A stretch of DNA of 64,000 nt from Laburnicola sp. R22_1 (lineage: Eukaryota > Ascomycota > Dothideomycetes > Pleosporales > Didymosphaeriaceae). The notes under the pieces are model-generated. The model saw only the letters and a list, made by a program, of their open reading frames with translations. It made no database searches and was not told the origin of the DNA. The position numbers and the translations under genes are program-made. The DNA is taken from positions 1,922,001-1,986,000 of the forward strand of contig JACONQ010000008.1 in NCBI GenBank assembly GCA_014281115.1. The letters are read 5' to 3'. Of this stretch, positions 24,098 to 33,850 are shown piece after piece. Position 1 is the first letter of the stretch. Each line of letters begins with the position of its first letter.

Positions 24098-26143
24098 ATA
24101 TATATTAAGTAGCACTAATTAAGATTATATAATATTAATAACCTAATTATGTTATATCTCGCTAATAGTAAGGTGGTTAACAAAATTAGTTAAGCTGTGG
24201 ACCTTACTATATAGTATAGGACTTATACTATCATAGCTATACATTTTATTACTAATATTAGGACTTTTAATATTATACTTAGTATAGATTAGATATTTAC
24301 CTATAACCTACAACTAGGGTTATATAACTAGTTTATAATATTTAACACTTACTACTATCTAGTTAACTATCTTAAGAATGCCTTACCTAAGATAGTGTAC
24401 TATAATAAACTGCTAGCTAGCTCCTTACAACCTACGCTATAGGACAATATTAGTATTATTATAGGTAAGGTAGCTTATCTTATAGCTATACACTATCTAG
24501 ACTTAATTACTTAGTTAGAGCCTTATTATTAGGACTAGCTTAGTTGCCTACCTAATCCTACTAATAGCAACTATAATGCGCAAACTTTCTACGCAACTAT
24601 AGATCTTACTACTTATAGTTAGATAGACTATAATAAGTTTATAAAGAAGTTAGTTAATAAGTTACAAATAATAAATAAACTTAAGTAGCTGCTACTAGGT
24701 TAGTTATATAATAAGTCTTAGTATTTTAACCTAAAAGAGGCTAACAAGTTAGCCCCTTACCGCCCTAGCGTTAATTATACTATTAACCTAGTTAATAACA
24801 AAGCGCTATAACTATATATCTATAGCCTTACACATTTAGAAATAATAGTAGTTAAGAAATATATTAATAAAATAACTATAAAGAGTTTCTTATAAATAAG
24901 TACGTCTTAGTACGCGTTATCTATTCTTATTATTAAAAACTAGAAAGTAAATTATGCGTCTATATTAATTACAACGCTATTAATACTATTACAAAGCGCA
25001 ATTATAACACGCCACTATTACTAAAAAATATATTAGCGCGAATAAACAAGACTAAGTTTATATCTATTATAGATATTATTATAGATTTTAATAATATACG
25101 TATTAAAGAGAGTAATAAAAAAATAGCATTTCTAACCTACTATAGCCTATATAAATACACTATTATACTATTTAGCCTTATTAGCGTCCCTAGCACTTTT
25201 TAGACTTATATTAACAAAACGCTATAACAATACCTTAATAACTTCTATATAGTATTAAAGGTCTTTATTGTGTGAACATTCTAACCAAGGTTAAGTCCGC
25301 ACTATACATAGAGAGAAGTAAAATAGGAGGCACTATAACCTAGTACCTAGTACATAGTAGTAGTAATAAAATATATATAAAATAACAATAATTTTATTAT
25401 TAGTGTTCTGCACAATAGTATTATCGATAGCAGTTAATAGATAGTCCCTTCTATATAGTATATCTAGACAATATACTAGTGTATAGTAAGACTAAGGAGA
25501 ACTATATTAGATATATATAGACTATTATTAATAAGTTAGATTAAGCAGGTCTATATTTAAATATTAATAAGTGTTAGTTTAAGGTTAAGAAGGTTAAGTA
25601 CCTTAGAATTATCCTAATAACTAAAGAGATTAAGATAGATCCTAAAAAGGTATAGGCAGTTTATAACTAGCAACTGCTATAGTTACTTAAAGATATATAG
25701 GCCTTTCTAGATTTTACAAACTTTTATTAATAGTTTATTAAGAGATTTAGCTAGATTGCTCGCCTATTAACTAATCTTATAAAGGACAATGCACTAAAAG
25801 ACTAGCATATTAAGCTAGAATCTCTAGCCGCAATTATGTTTAACACGCTTAAGTAAGCCTTTATAATAGCGTCTATACTTATTTATTATAACTTAAATAA
25901 GAAAACCTAGTTAAAAACTAACGCGTCTAACTTTGTTACTACTACTATCTTATTATAGAAAGATAATTAAGATATACTATAGCATATTATATACCTATTA
26001 TATAAAATAAACACTACTAAGTGCAACTATAAAATCTATAATAAGGAGCTTTTGGCTATAGTACGCGCGTTTAAAGAGTAGAGATATAAACTCTTAGGTA
26101 CCTAGAATCCTATTAATATTGTTACTAAATACCTAGCCTTATA
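24098..26143 (+). mobile_element. Ty3/gypsy relic A, gag-side to RNase H part
   Basis: Plus-strand pol of a RIP-mutated gypsy element. A pre-RT motif lies at about 24,720-24,830 (LKEANKLAPYRPSVNYTI). RT follows near 25,100-25,260 (NKKIAFLTYYSLYKYTIILF...PSTF-TYINKTL). After the beta insertion it resumes with YLDNILVYSKTKENYI at about 25,462 and LKDIQAFLDFTNFYQQFIKRFS near 25,690. RNase H begins at about 25,880 (IYYNLNKKT-LKTNASNFVTTTILLQ). The element is broken at 26,143 by a pogo insertion at a TA and continues at 28,000. Its 5' limit is the edge of the truncated oxidase; no LTR was identified. Confidence 0.85.
25256..25447 (-). mobile_element. Beta-family short insertion, copy 1 (192 bp)
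   Basis: The insertion splits the gypsy RT just before its YLD(D) motif. It is flanked by CTTCTATATAGTAT at 25,242-25,255 and 25,448-25,461, a 14-bp target duplication. It begins TAAAGGTCTTTATTGTGTG, shared with the copy at 39,684, and contains CATAGAGAGAAGTAAAATAGG and CTAGTACCTAGTACA blocks. Strand is assigned so that the common end is 3'; that is a convention, not proven. Confidence 0.82.
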
Positions 26144-27999
26144 ACGTACTCCACAACCGAGCGACTCACTTTTGCCAAGACCCCACCAAAACATGTACTA
26201 TTCACGACAGTACAGAGTCAATACGAACTATTATTAATAGTCTAAATAGGCCAATCTATTCAGAATCTACTTCTGCAGGTTATTTACACGTTGTTCTATT
26301 GTGCCCAGGCTCGCCGCAGCGTCCACAGCGCCGTTGAGTTAGCTCGCCTCCATTAACGCGCGCCCTCTTCTTTGCCTTCTTGCCATCACTGCGCGCTGCA
26401 AAGTCCTTTAGAGTAGCCAGCCGCTGGCCCTCTTTAGCTGTAAGAGCTCCTTCTTGCTGCAATCGCTTTCTTTTGTGCGATTTACGTCGCGTGGCGGCCT
26501 CATTAGTAGCTTAAAGTTTGGCGTTGCGTTTGGTTATTAACACTAAAGAATGCCCTATCAGCTCGGCGCCTTTGATGAGCTTTTCTACCGCCTTAACCAT
26601 ATAAGTTGGGGAACTATCCACATGCCTTTAAATCCTCTGCTTAACTAGCATTGATTGTGACCTAAGTTCTGTACTATTTCGCGGAGTTTGCGACTCCTAT
26701 GTACTATCGCGAATAGTACATTCTGGAGGCGTACGCAGGCGGACGTCAAGCTGCGATAGTACAGCCTTTAGGTTGTGGGGCACTAGGCCAGCACCTCGAA
26801 AGCCTCCTTTGATATTACTTTCAGTAATTAAAGCCTTAAAAGCAGTAATAAAGCAAGGTAGGAACTTGATTTTAGTGATGTGCGTGATGTGGTTGCGCAT
26901 CAGATTCTCGGCTTGGCGCCCATACGCCTTCTTTAACGGCGCAAAACAACCCACATTAAGTGGCTGCAAGAGGTGCGACGAATGTGGAGGCATATAGAGA
27001 GTAATAATATTACTCTTTTTGCAATAATCCTGGAATTCAAGCGAGTTGTGACTTTTGTGGCCATTAATAATGAGCAAACATGCTTCACTAATAGTACGCC
27101 TCTTTGTATGCTTATTAAAGTGCTTTAGCTATTGCAGACTAAGCTTATTTGTTGTCTAGCCGTTCTTAGAGACTGCAATAACCCAATTATAAGGTAGATC
27201 CTTCTCCTTATACTAGGCGGAGAGGTAGTGCTTGCCCCTAAAGATAATAAAGGGTGGGATCTACCACCCCATTACGTTAATGCCTTGGATAACTGTTGTC
27301 CACTCCCTATTGCCCTGCTGCACCTGCTTTAGCCGTCCTTAACGCTTAGAGCCTATAACTACTACTCTAGTCAATATTATGCCTATTATAAAGCTAAACT
27401 TGTCGAAATTGTAGGTGTCCTTATCTAGGATACTATACTTAGCCTTTATATTCTCCACAAGCTGGAACTAGCCTCGTATCACCTCAGAATCCTCCTAGAG
27501 GGCTCTCTTATAGTCGTACTTTTGATTAAACTTGACTTTAAGCTCTGGCTGGCGCTTAACAAAGTTTGGAGCCTAGTTATGGCCTATAGGGTCGCGATGC
27601 CGCTTAGCTAGCAAAGAATTAGCTATATCCTCTACAGCAGCAAGCCGTGGCAGAAATTCTTATAAGTCTAGGTCGAGTATATGCTGTATAATCGCCTTCT
27701 CCTCTCTTACAGTGAGCTTTATTGTGTTGGGTGGGCAGTCGCGTTGGAAGGCGATTCCAGCGCGTTGTTGGCTGAGGGTCTTTTGAGGGATGTTATAGAT
27801 GGCGGCAGCGCGTCTTTGCGAAAGTGACGCGTCTCGTTCGATAGCCTGGATCGCAAGCTGTATACAAGCTTTGTTTGACGCTAGTAGTTTGTTGTGTTGT
27901 TGAGGCATCGCGTTGTACTATTAATGGTAGCACGTTTTGGTGGGGTCTTGGCAAAAGTGAGTCGCTCGGTTGGGTGAGTCGCTCGGTTGTGGAGTACGT
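26144..27999 (-). mobile_element. Pogo/Fot1-type DNA transposon (copy A, 1,856 bp)
   Basis: A complete element with TA target duplication (26,142-26,143 and 28,000-28,001). Terminal inverted repeats start ACGTACTCCACAACCGAGCG and run about 50 bp into CCAAGACCCCACCAAAAC. The right repeat carries an extra tandem copy of GTGAGTCGCTCGGTTG that the left one lacks. The element lies inside the RNase H region of gypsy relic A and encodes a broken transposase on the minus strand. RIP damage is moderate. Confidence 0.93.
26280..27908 (-). pseudogene. Pogo/Fot1-type transposase (copy A)
   Basis: The start MPQQHNKLLASNKACIQLAI leads into a psq-type helix-turn-helix (SQRRAAAIYNIPQKTLSQQR). The DDE_1 catalytic region follows: DTYNFDKFSF, LLIINGHKSHNSLEF, then MPPHSSHLLQPLNVGCFAPLKKAYG. 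The C-terminus has a CCHC knuckle, RCGRCGEPGHNRTTCK, just before TAA. The frame is interrupted by several stops (for example after HILDLDL at about 27,660). The second and third catalytic Asp positions are Asn (INGH, PLNVG). Both follow a T, so TpG to TpA RIP on the opposite strand explains them. Full length would be about 540 residues, normal for the family. Copy B at 31,022 is its closest relative in the window, in opposite orientation. Confidence 0.9.
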
Positions 28000-28153
28000 T
28001 AGTACTTTATAACTAGTAAGTAGCTTAACTAATAATAAGTATAATAGGCAGAGTTTCTAGCTAAATTTAACTTCTATATTAGATATTGCCTAGGTAAGCA
28101 AGGTATAAAACCTAACGCCTTAATACGCTATCTAGGCGACTTACCTAAAGGTA
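28000..28153 (+). mobile_element. Ty3/gypsy relic A, RNase H to integrase linker
   Basis: This fragment, between the pogo and Tc1 insertions, continues the RNase H reading: TSKQLN..Q, then AEFLAKFNFYIRYCLGKQGIKPNAL and LGDLPKG. These are the usual end-of-RNase-H motifs (RQARWAEFLS-FNF-I-YRPGK) with RIP changes. It proves that both DNA transposons landed in one pre-existing gypsy copy. Confidence 0.85.
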
Positions 28154-29477
28154 CAGTACTAAGCCAAAAGTCTGTTCCCCGCAGGGGTAAGCGAGGTCCG
28201 CCATCATCACCACCCCGTCGCGCAGAGCGCTCCGGCACCCCCAATATCGCTCCCGGAGAGTTGATAATTAATATAGAGATAATTATTTAATCAATATTTT
28301 GTTTGATACCCGCGCGCACGCCAGAGAGCAAGTAGGCGGCGCGGCATACTAAGTATAAGCTTGCGAATCAGCGAATTAGGGATCCTACGCCAGCAATCTT
28401 TTAACGCCGCGCAGAAGGTCTTAAAGTCCTTGTCGCCGTCGCTAAGGTCGCCCATATTGGGGTAACGCTTATGGAGTTCTCTCTTAAGGGACCACCAGAG
28501 ATGTTTGATGGGGTTAATGTTAGGGGAATAACGCGGCCACTCAATCGGTTGTATGCTGTGTTCCGCCAAAAAATCGAGCAACTGTCGCGCCCTGTGGATG
28601 GGCGCGTTGTTATGCATATAGATATCTCCTGCGTAATAATTATAGAGGAGTTATTTGCGTAGAGCTTTAATATAACTCCATGCGCTGTATCCTTTGCGAC
28701 AAGCTGCTGGGTCCCTGGGCATAATCACTAAGGGACTCCGCCGAACCCGCCCTCTCCAATCAAGCCAGATACTCGCCCACACTATTGCCGCGCGAGATCT
28801 TAATATAACTGTCTCCTCGATTATCTTATGTCTCTATTTCTTGTGTGGGAGGCGAAAAACCTATGTAGATGTGCCGCTGGAGCGTCTTTGAATAGAGCAC
28901 TTATCTAAGAACCAGAAGGGCTGTCCGCGCCAATCCTAATTGCGATATTCCCATTCGAATTAACGCCTCTCCTGGGCCACCGCGCGAGTGATCTTGGGCT
29001 TCCGCGCTGCCTAGAAATTGGTTAGGCTCTCTGCCTTTAATGCGCGATATGCAATTGTTCGAGAGATACGGCGGAGGGAGGCCTTGCGGAGAAGGGCTAG
29101 GTATTCGATCCTTAGGTTTTTTCGTGCCTCTTAATAGAGTACACGCTTGTCATGTGTATTAAGCGCCTGGGGACGCCCTGATTAAGGCCGCGATTAATTG
29201 TGGTGTTGTTCTCTATATCTCTGAAGTGTTTTGTTGATGCAGCGACGCGTACAGTTAAACTCCTCAGCCAACTCTCGCGATGACGCGCCCGCCTCACACT
29301 TCGCGATAATTAAATCCCGTTGCTGGACAGATAATTCGGCATTGCGGCGACGATTTCCTGAAATTTCTACACCAAAAGAGCTCATATTGGTGGAGTAATG
29401 TAGTGTTGAAAATAGGGTGTTGATGTTGGTGTACGCGCGTTAGCGTGTTGGGGGAACAGACTTTTGGCTTGGCACTG
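28154..29477 (-). mobile_element. Tc1/mariner-type DNA transposon (1,324 bp)
   Basis: A complete element with TA target duplication (28,152-28,153 and 29,478-29,479). Inverted repeats begin CAGTRCYAAGCC and continue AAAAGTCTGTTCCCC. It carries a Tc1-type transposase relic on the minus strand. The left subterminal 28,185-28,262 is GC-rich and shows hardly any RIP, unlike the flanking gypsy DNA, so the insertion is younger or escaped mutation. Confidence 0.93.
28291..29385 (-). pseudogene. Tc1-type transposase relic
   Basis: The N-terminal helix-turn-helix is open from 29,385 (MSSFGVEISGNRRRN; LSVQQRDLIIAKCEAG; SSRELAEEFNCTRRCINKTL). The C-terminal part (28,617-28,291) has MHNNAPIHRARQLLDFLAEH, IEWPRYSPNINPIKHLWWSL and the end ARGYQTKY. 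In Tc1 transposases these blocks are DNAPIH and SPDLNPIEH, so the second catalytic Asp is Asn and the catalytic Glu is Lys. Both are G-to-A changes expected from RIP. The middle part is broken by stops and shifts. The protein would be about 340 residues and is inactive. Confidence 0.88.
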
Positions 29478-30365
29478 TAACAATAACGCCCGCTAATAAT
29501 ACTAAGTATAGATAGTTTTACGCCTAGAGATTTTTAAAAGCAAAAAGTTATATTATATAATTGCTAGTACTTACACATTATTAGATAAGAGTTATTACTC
29601 TAGCCTATAGCTTATAACTATATTATACTATATAGCTAAACTTACTACTACTACTAATAATAATAATAATTCTATTACTATAACCCTAATAGAGACTAGG
29701 GAGATAGCGTAACTACTTAAGGATATTAAGATAGTATACGCTACTAATAAGATAGTCTAGAATATTACTACTACTATTAGAACTAAGGCCTAATATTTAT
29801 TAGAGAAGCTTCTTAAGTAGGGAATTAGAATTAAGGTTGCTAGCTATTAGCTAAGTAAAGGCTTACTATATATTAAGGACTAACTATATATCTCTAATAA
29901 TAAAGAAATTTATATATATATATATTTAAGTAAGCTTATAATAGTGTTACTACTAGATATATTAGTTATAAGAGTACTTATAAATATATTAGTTGCTAGT
30001 ATTACTAGCTATATATAACACACACTATTGCCTACTATATTTGCGCCTACGTATTCTATTACTATAGTAAGCTATACTATAATACTAAATATAGTTTGTT
30101 GTACCTATTGCCAATCCTAGACTATTATTAGAAATTAATATTAATAGACTTTATTATTGGCTTGCCACCTTATTATAATAATAGTAAGGTCTATATAGCT
30201 ATTATAGTTATTGTAGACTAGCTTAGTAAAAAAAGAAGTTTATTCCTATAGTTAAGATTATAGCTAAGGTAGTTATAGAAGCTTTTATTGTATATATCTA
30301 GTATAAGAAGAGTTTTCTAGAGGATATTATTAGTAGCTATAGTTAATCGTTTATATTATACTTTT
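29478..30365 (+). mobile_element. Ty3/gypsy relic A, integrase 5' part
   Basis: This continues gypsy relic A after the Tc1 element. Decayed integrase zinc-finger sequence leads to the catalytic core near 30,130-30,360: KVYIAIIVVVDQLSKK, VIEAFIVYIQYKKSF, IISSYSQSFILYF, which stands for SDRG-QF-S-FW. It is cut at 30,365 by the copia-type LTR element with CTTTT target duplication, and resumes at 41,310. Confidence 0.8.
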
Positions 30366-30652
30366 TGTTAAATAGGCTCTATAGCTAGCTATATAGACAT
30401 TAATATCTAATACTCTATATTAGAAAGTGTAAAGAGTGTATAGAATAATCGTATAAGGAAAGAAAATAATATAATAGAACTAACTTAGTATTAATTACTT
30501 GTCTCTAAAGAGGGTGTAGATAGAAAGGAGAAGATTTTGTGGCGTATAGGCTATAGTGTATAGATATTATATAATTCCTATATAATACTACTATATAATA
30601 ATATTAAAACCTTAACTCTTTTAGGTGCCCTTGCCTATATAGTGTATAAACA
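30366..30652 (-). repeat. Left LTR (3' LTR) of copia-type element, 287 bp
   Basis: About 90 percent identical by eye to 41,023-41,309. On the plus strand it starts TGTTAAATAGGCTCTATAGC and ends GTGTATAAACA. Most differences from the right LTR are C/T or G/A transitions. Given the minus-strand coding, this is the downstream LTR. Confidence 0.92.
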
Positions 30653-30931
30653 CTAGCAACTTTTTATTTTAAGGTTGCTATTAGTAGTTTTTCCTTCCTT
30701 TGCACAGACTATCTACTTACTAATATTTACTTTGTTTATTTATTATTTCCCTGTCTATACGTCTCCTACTCTAGCTAGTCTACTCTAGTTAGTAGAAAGA
30801 TTTTATTAAGTAACTATTTATTATACTTTGTTACTATTTGTTAAAGGCGTAATTAGGCTTATTAGTAGTAGAGTAGTAGTTTAGCTAATAGCAGTTAAGG
30901 GTAAGATTACGTAGTTAATAATAAGATTATA

Positions 30932-32802
30932 ACGTACTTTGCACTCGAGTCGATTATTCCATCGAGTCGATCACTTTGCCAAGACCCCACCAAAACGTAC
31001 TATTAGCAATAGTACAACGCGATGCCTCAACCACACAACAAACCACTGGCGTTAAAAGAAGCGCGTATATAGCTTGCAATCCAGGCTATTAAATAAGACG
31101 CGACACTCTCTTAGCGACGCGCTGCAGCCCTCTATAACGTCTCTTAAAGTACACTTAGCAACTAACGCGCTAGAAAGACGTTTAGACGCGACTGCGCACC
31201 CAATAAAATAAGACTTACTATAAGAGAGGAGCAGGTGATTGTGCAGCATATACTCGACCTAGACGCGCGAGGATTTCCGCCTTAGCTTGATGCTATAAAA
31301 GGTATGGCCGATTCTTTACTGGCTGCACGCCACTACGAGCTAGTTGGCCAGAGGTGGCCTTATAACTTTGTTAAGCGCCAGCCAAAGCTTCAAGTTAAGT
31401 TTAATCGAAAGTACGACTACAAGAGAGCCTTTTAGGAGGATTCTAAGGTGATACGAGGCTGGTTCCGGCTTGTGGAGAATATGAAGGCTAAGTATAGTAT
31501 CCTGGATAAGGACACCTACAATTTCGACGAGTCTAGCTTTATAATGGGCATAATATTAACTAGAGCGGTAGTTATAGGCTCTAAGCGTTGAGGATGGCTA
31601 AAGCAGGTGCAGCAGGGCAATAGGGAGTGAACAACAGTTATCCAAGGCATTAACGCAATAGGGTGGTGGATCCCACCCTTTATTATCTTTGGGGGCAAGC
31701 ACTACCTCTCCGCCTGGTATAAGGAGAAGGATCTACCTTATAATTGGGTTATTGCAGTCTCTAAGAACGGCTGGACAACAAATGAGCTTGGTCTGCAATA
31801 GCTAAAGCACTTTGATGAGCATATAAAGAGGCGTACTACTAGTAGAGCACGTTTGCTTATTATTAATGGCCACAAAAGTTACAACTCGCTCGAATTCTAG
31901 GATTACTGCAAAAAGAGTAATATTATTACTCTTTGTATGCCTCTATATTCGTCGCACCTCTTGCAGCCACTTAACGTGGGTTGTTTTGCGCCGTTAAAGA
32001 AGGCGTATGGGCGCCAAGCCGAGAATCTAATGCGCAACCACATTACGCACATCACTAAAATCAAGTTCCTATCTTGCTTTATTGCTGCTTTTAAGGCTTT
32101 AATTACTGAAAGTACTATTAAAGGAGGCTTTCAAGGTGCTGGCCTAGTGCCCCACAACCCAGAAGTTGTGATATCGCAGCTTGACGTCCGCCTGCGTACG
32201 CCTCCACTTTGTACTATTCGCGATAGTATATGGAAGTCGCAAACTCCGCGAAATAGTACAGAACTTGGGTCGCAATTGACGCTGGTTAAGCAGAGGATTT
32301 AAAGGCATGTAGATAGTTCCCTAACTTATATAGTTAAGGCGGTGGAAAAGCTTGTTAAAGGCGCTAAGCTAATAGGGCATTCTTTGGTGTTGATAACTAA
32401 ACGCAACGCTAAACTTTAAGCTACTAATAAGGCTGCCACGCGACGTAAATCGCATAAAAGAAAGCGAGTACAGCGTGAAGGAGTCCTTATAGCTAAAGAG
32501 GGCCAGCGGCTGGCCACTCTAAAGGAGTTTGGGGCGCGCAGTGATGGGCAAAAGGCGAAGAAGAGGGTGCGCGCTAATGGAGGCGAATCTGCTTAATAGC
32601 GCTGTGGACGCTGCGGCAAGCCTAGGCATAACAAAACAACCTGTAGGCAGCCTGTAGAAGTAGATTCTAAATAGATTGGCCTATTTGGACTATCGAAAAT
32701 AGTTCGTGTTGACTCTGTACTATCGTGAATAGTACAGAACTTAGTGGGGTCTTGGCAAAGTGATCGACTCGATGAAATGATCGACTCGAGTGCAAAGTAC
32801 GT
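30932..32802 (+). mobile_element. Pogo/Fot1-type DNA transposon (copy B, 1,871 bp)
   Basis: A complete element with TA target duplication (30,930-30,931 and 32,803-32,804). Inverted repeats of about 60 bp begin ACGTACTTTGCACTCGAG and end CACTTTGCCAAGACCCCAC. Each contains two copies of a CGAGTCGAT block. The inner 25 bp match the repeats of copy A; the outer part differs. It lies inside the copia-type element near its left LTR, in opposite orientation to copy A. Confidence 0.93.
31022..32674 (+). pseudogene. Pogo/Fot1-type transposase (copy B)
   Basis: The start MPQPHNKPLALKEARI is close to copy A. Catalytic-region motifs are DTYNFDESSFIMG (first Asp kept), LLIINGHKSYNSLEF (second Asp changed to Asn) and SSHLLQPLNVGCFAPLKKAYG (third Asp changed to Asn). 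A degenerate C-terminal knuckle reads RCGRCGKPRHNKTTCRQP, lengthened past the copy A stop. About ten in-frame TAG/TGA/TAA stops occur, mostly at Gln or Trp codons. An intact stretch of 121 codons remains at 31,937-32,302. Inactive. Confidence 0.9.
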
Positions 32803-32804
32803 TA

Positions 32805-33850
32805 GTAATAATATATTATTTATATAAAGTTCTTTTAATTAGTTTATTTCTTATATAATAGGTAGACCTATTGATTGTATTTATTTAGGTAGCGATATTA
32901 GATAATTATGTAATATTAGATAAGGGGAAGATAAATACTAGTAAGGGGTAGAAATTAAGGCTCTAAATAGAAGGAAAAGATATATAAGATAGGCTTTTCT
33001 TTCTTTTATTTCTTACTTTAAATATCTCTTTGTACCTGTTTTTTCTCCCTAGCTCTTTTCTTTTTTTTTTCTTTGTTAAGCTAATCTCCTATTTTATATA
33101 GTGCTAAACTATACCTTTTATTATATAATATCTTGTCTTTGTATAGTGCTAACTTGCTATAGATAATAGTACTTATACTAGCTAGTAACTAAGTTAGCTT
33201 TTCTAGCTTTAATCTTATTATATATAATTTTTTAGATATAAGAATATATATTACCCTTCCTACTAGTTTCTATATAAACTTTATATTCTTCTAAAATATC
33301 TTTATTAATATAAGTTCTTCTATTTCTTATAAGCTTGCTTTTATATAGATACTAACTTTAAAGTAGGCTTAGAAACTTAATATTGCATATATACTTTTGT
33401 ATAATATTAATATTATTCTTTTAGCTAGTATAGACCTATATCTATAGACTGCTAAAGTTATTTAGTGTAAAGAATATTTTTATACACTATTAGTCTAGTT
33501 GCGTAGTTGCCTTAGAGGCACTTTATACGCCTACTATTATAGTAGTATAACTTGGCCTAGGCCCTTTACTAAGTGCCGCACGCTAGTAGGATTTTAGGTA
33601 GAATTATACAGTTCTTATATATAGTAGAGCTATAGTGCTAGGTGCGATTATCGCATAGGATAGGGCTAGAGTAATAGGGTAGATAATACTAAATATTGTC
33701 TATTAATACTACAATAAAAAGACTTTTCTCTAAATAAATATATATTATGTCTCTTCTCTTTCTATACAAATAATAAACAGAAAAATGCGCATTTTTAAGT
33801 AATATATATATATAAAGAGCAAAAGAATAAAATAATAATAATAAAATAGT
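32805..33850. other. RIP-mutated 3' non-coding part of copia-type element
   Basis: AT-rich DNA between pogo copy B and the end of the minus-strand RNase H region. It includes a T-run at about 33,060-33,073. No reading frame or repeat partner was recognised. Confidence 0.5.
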
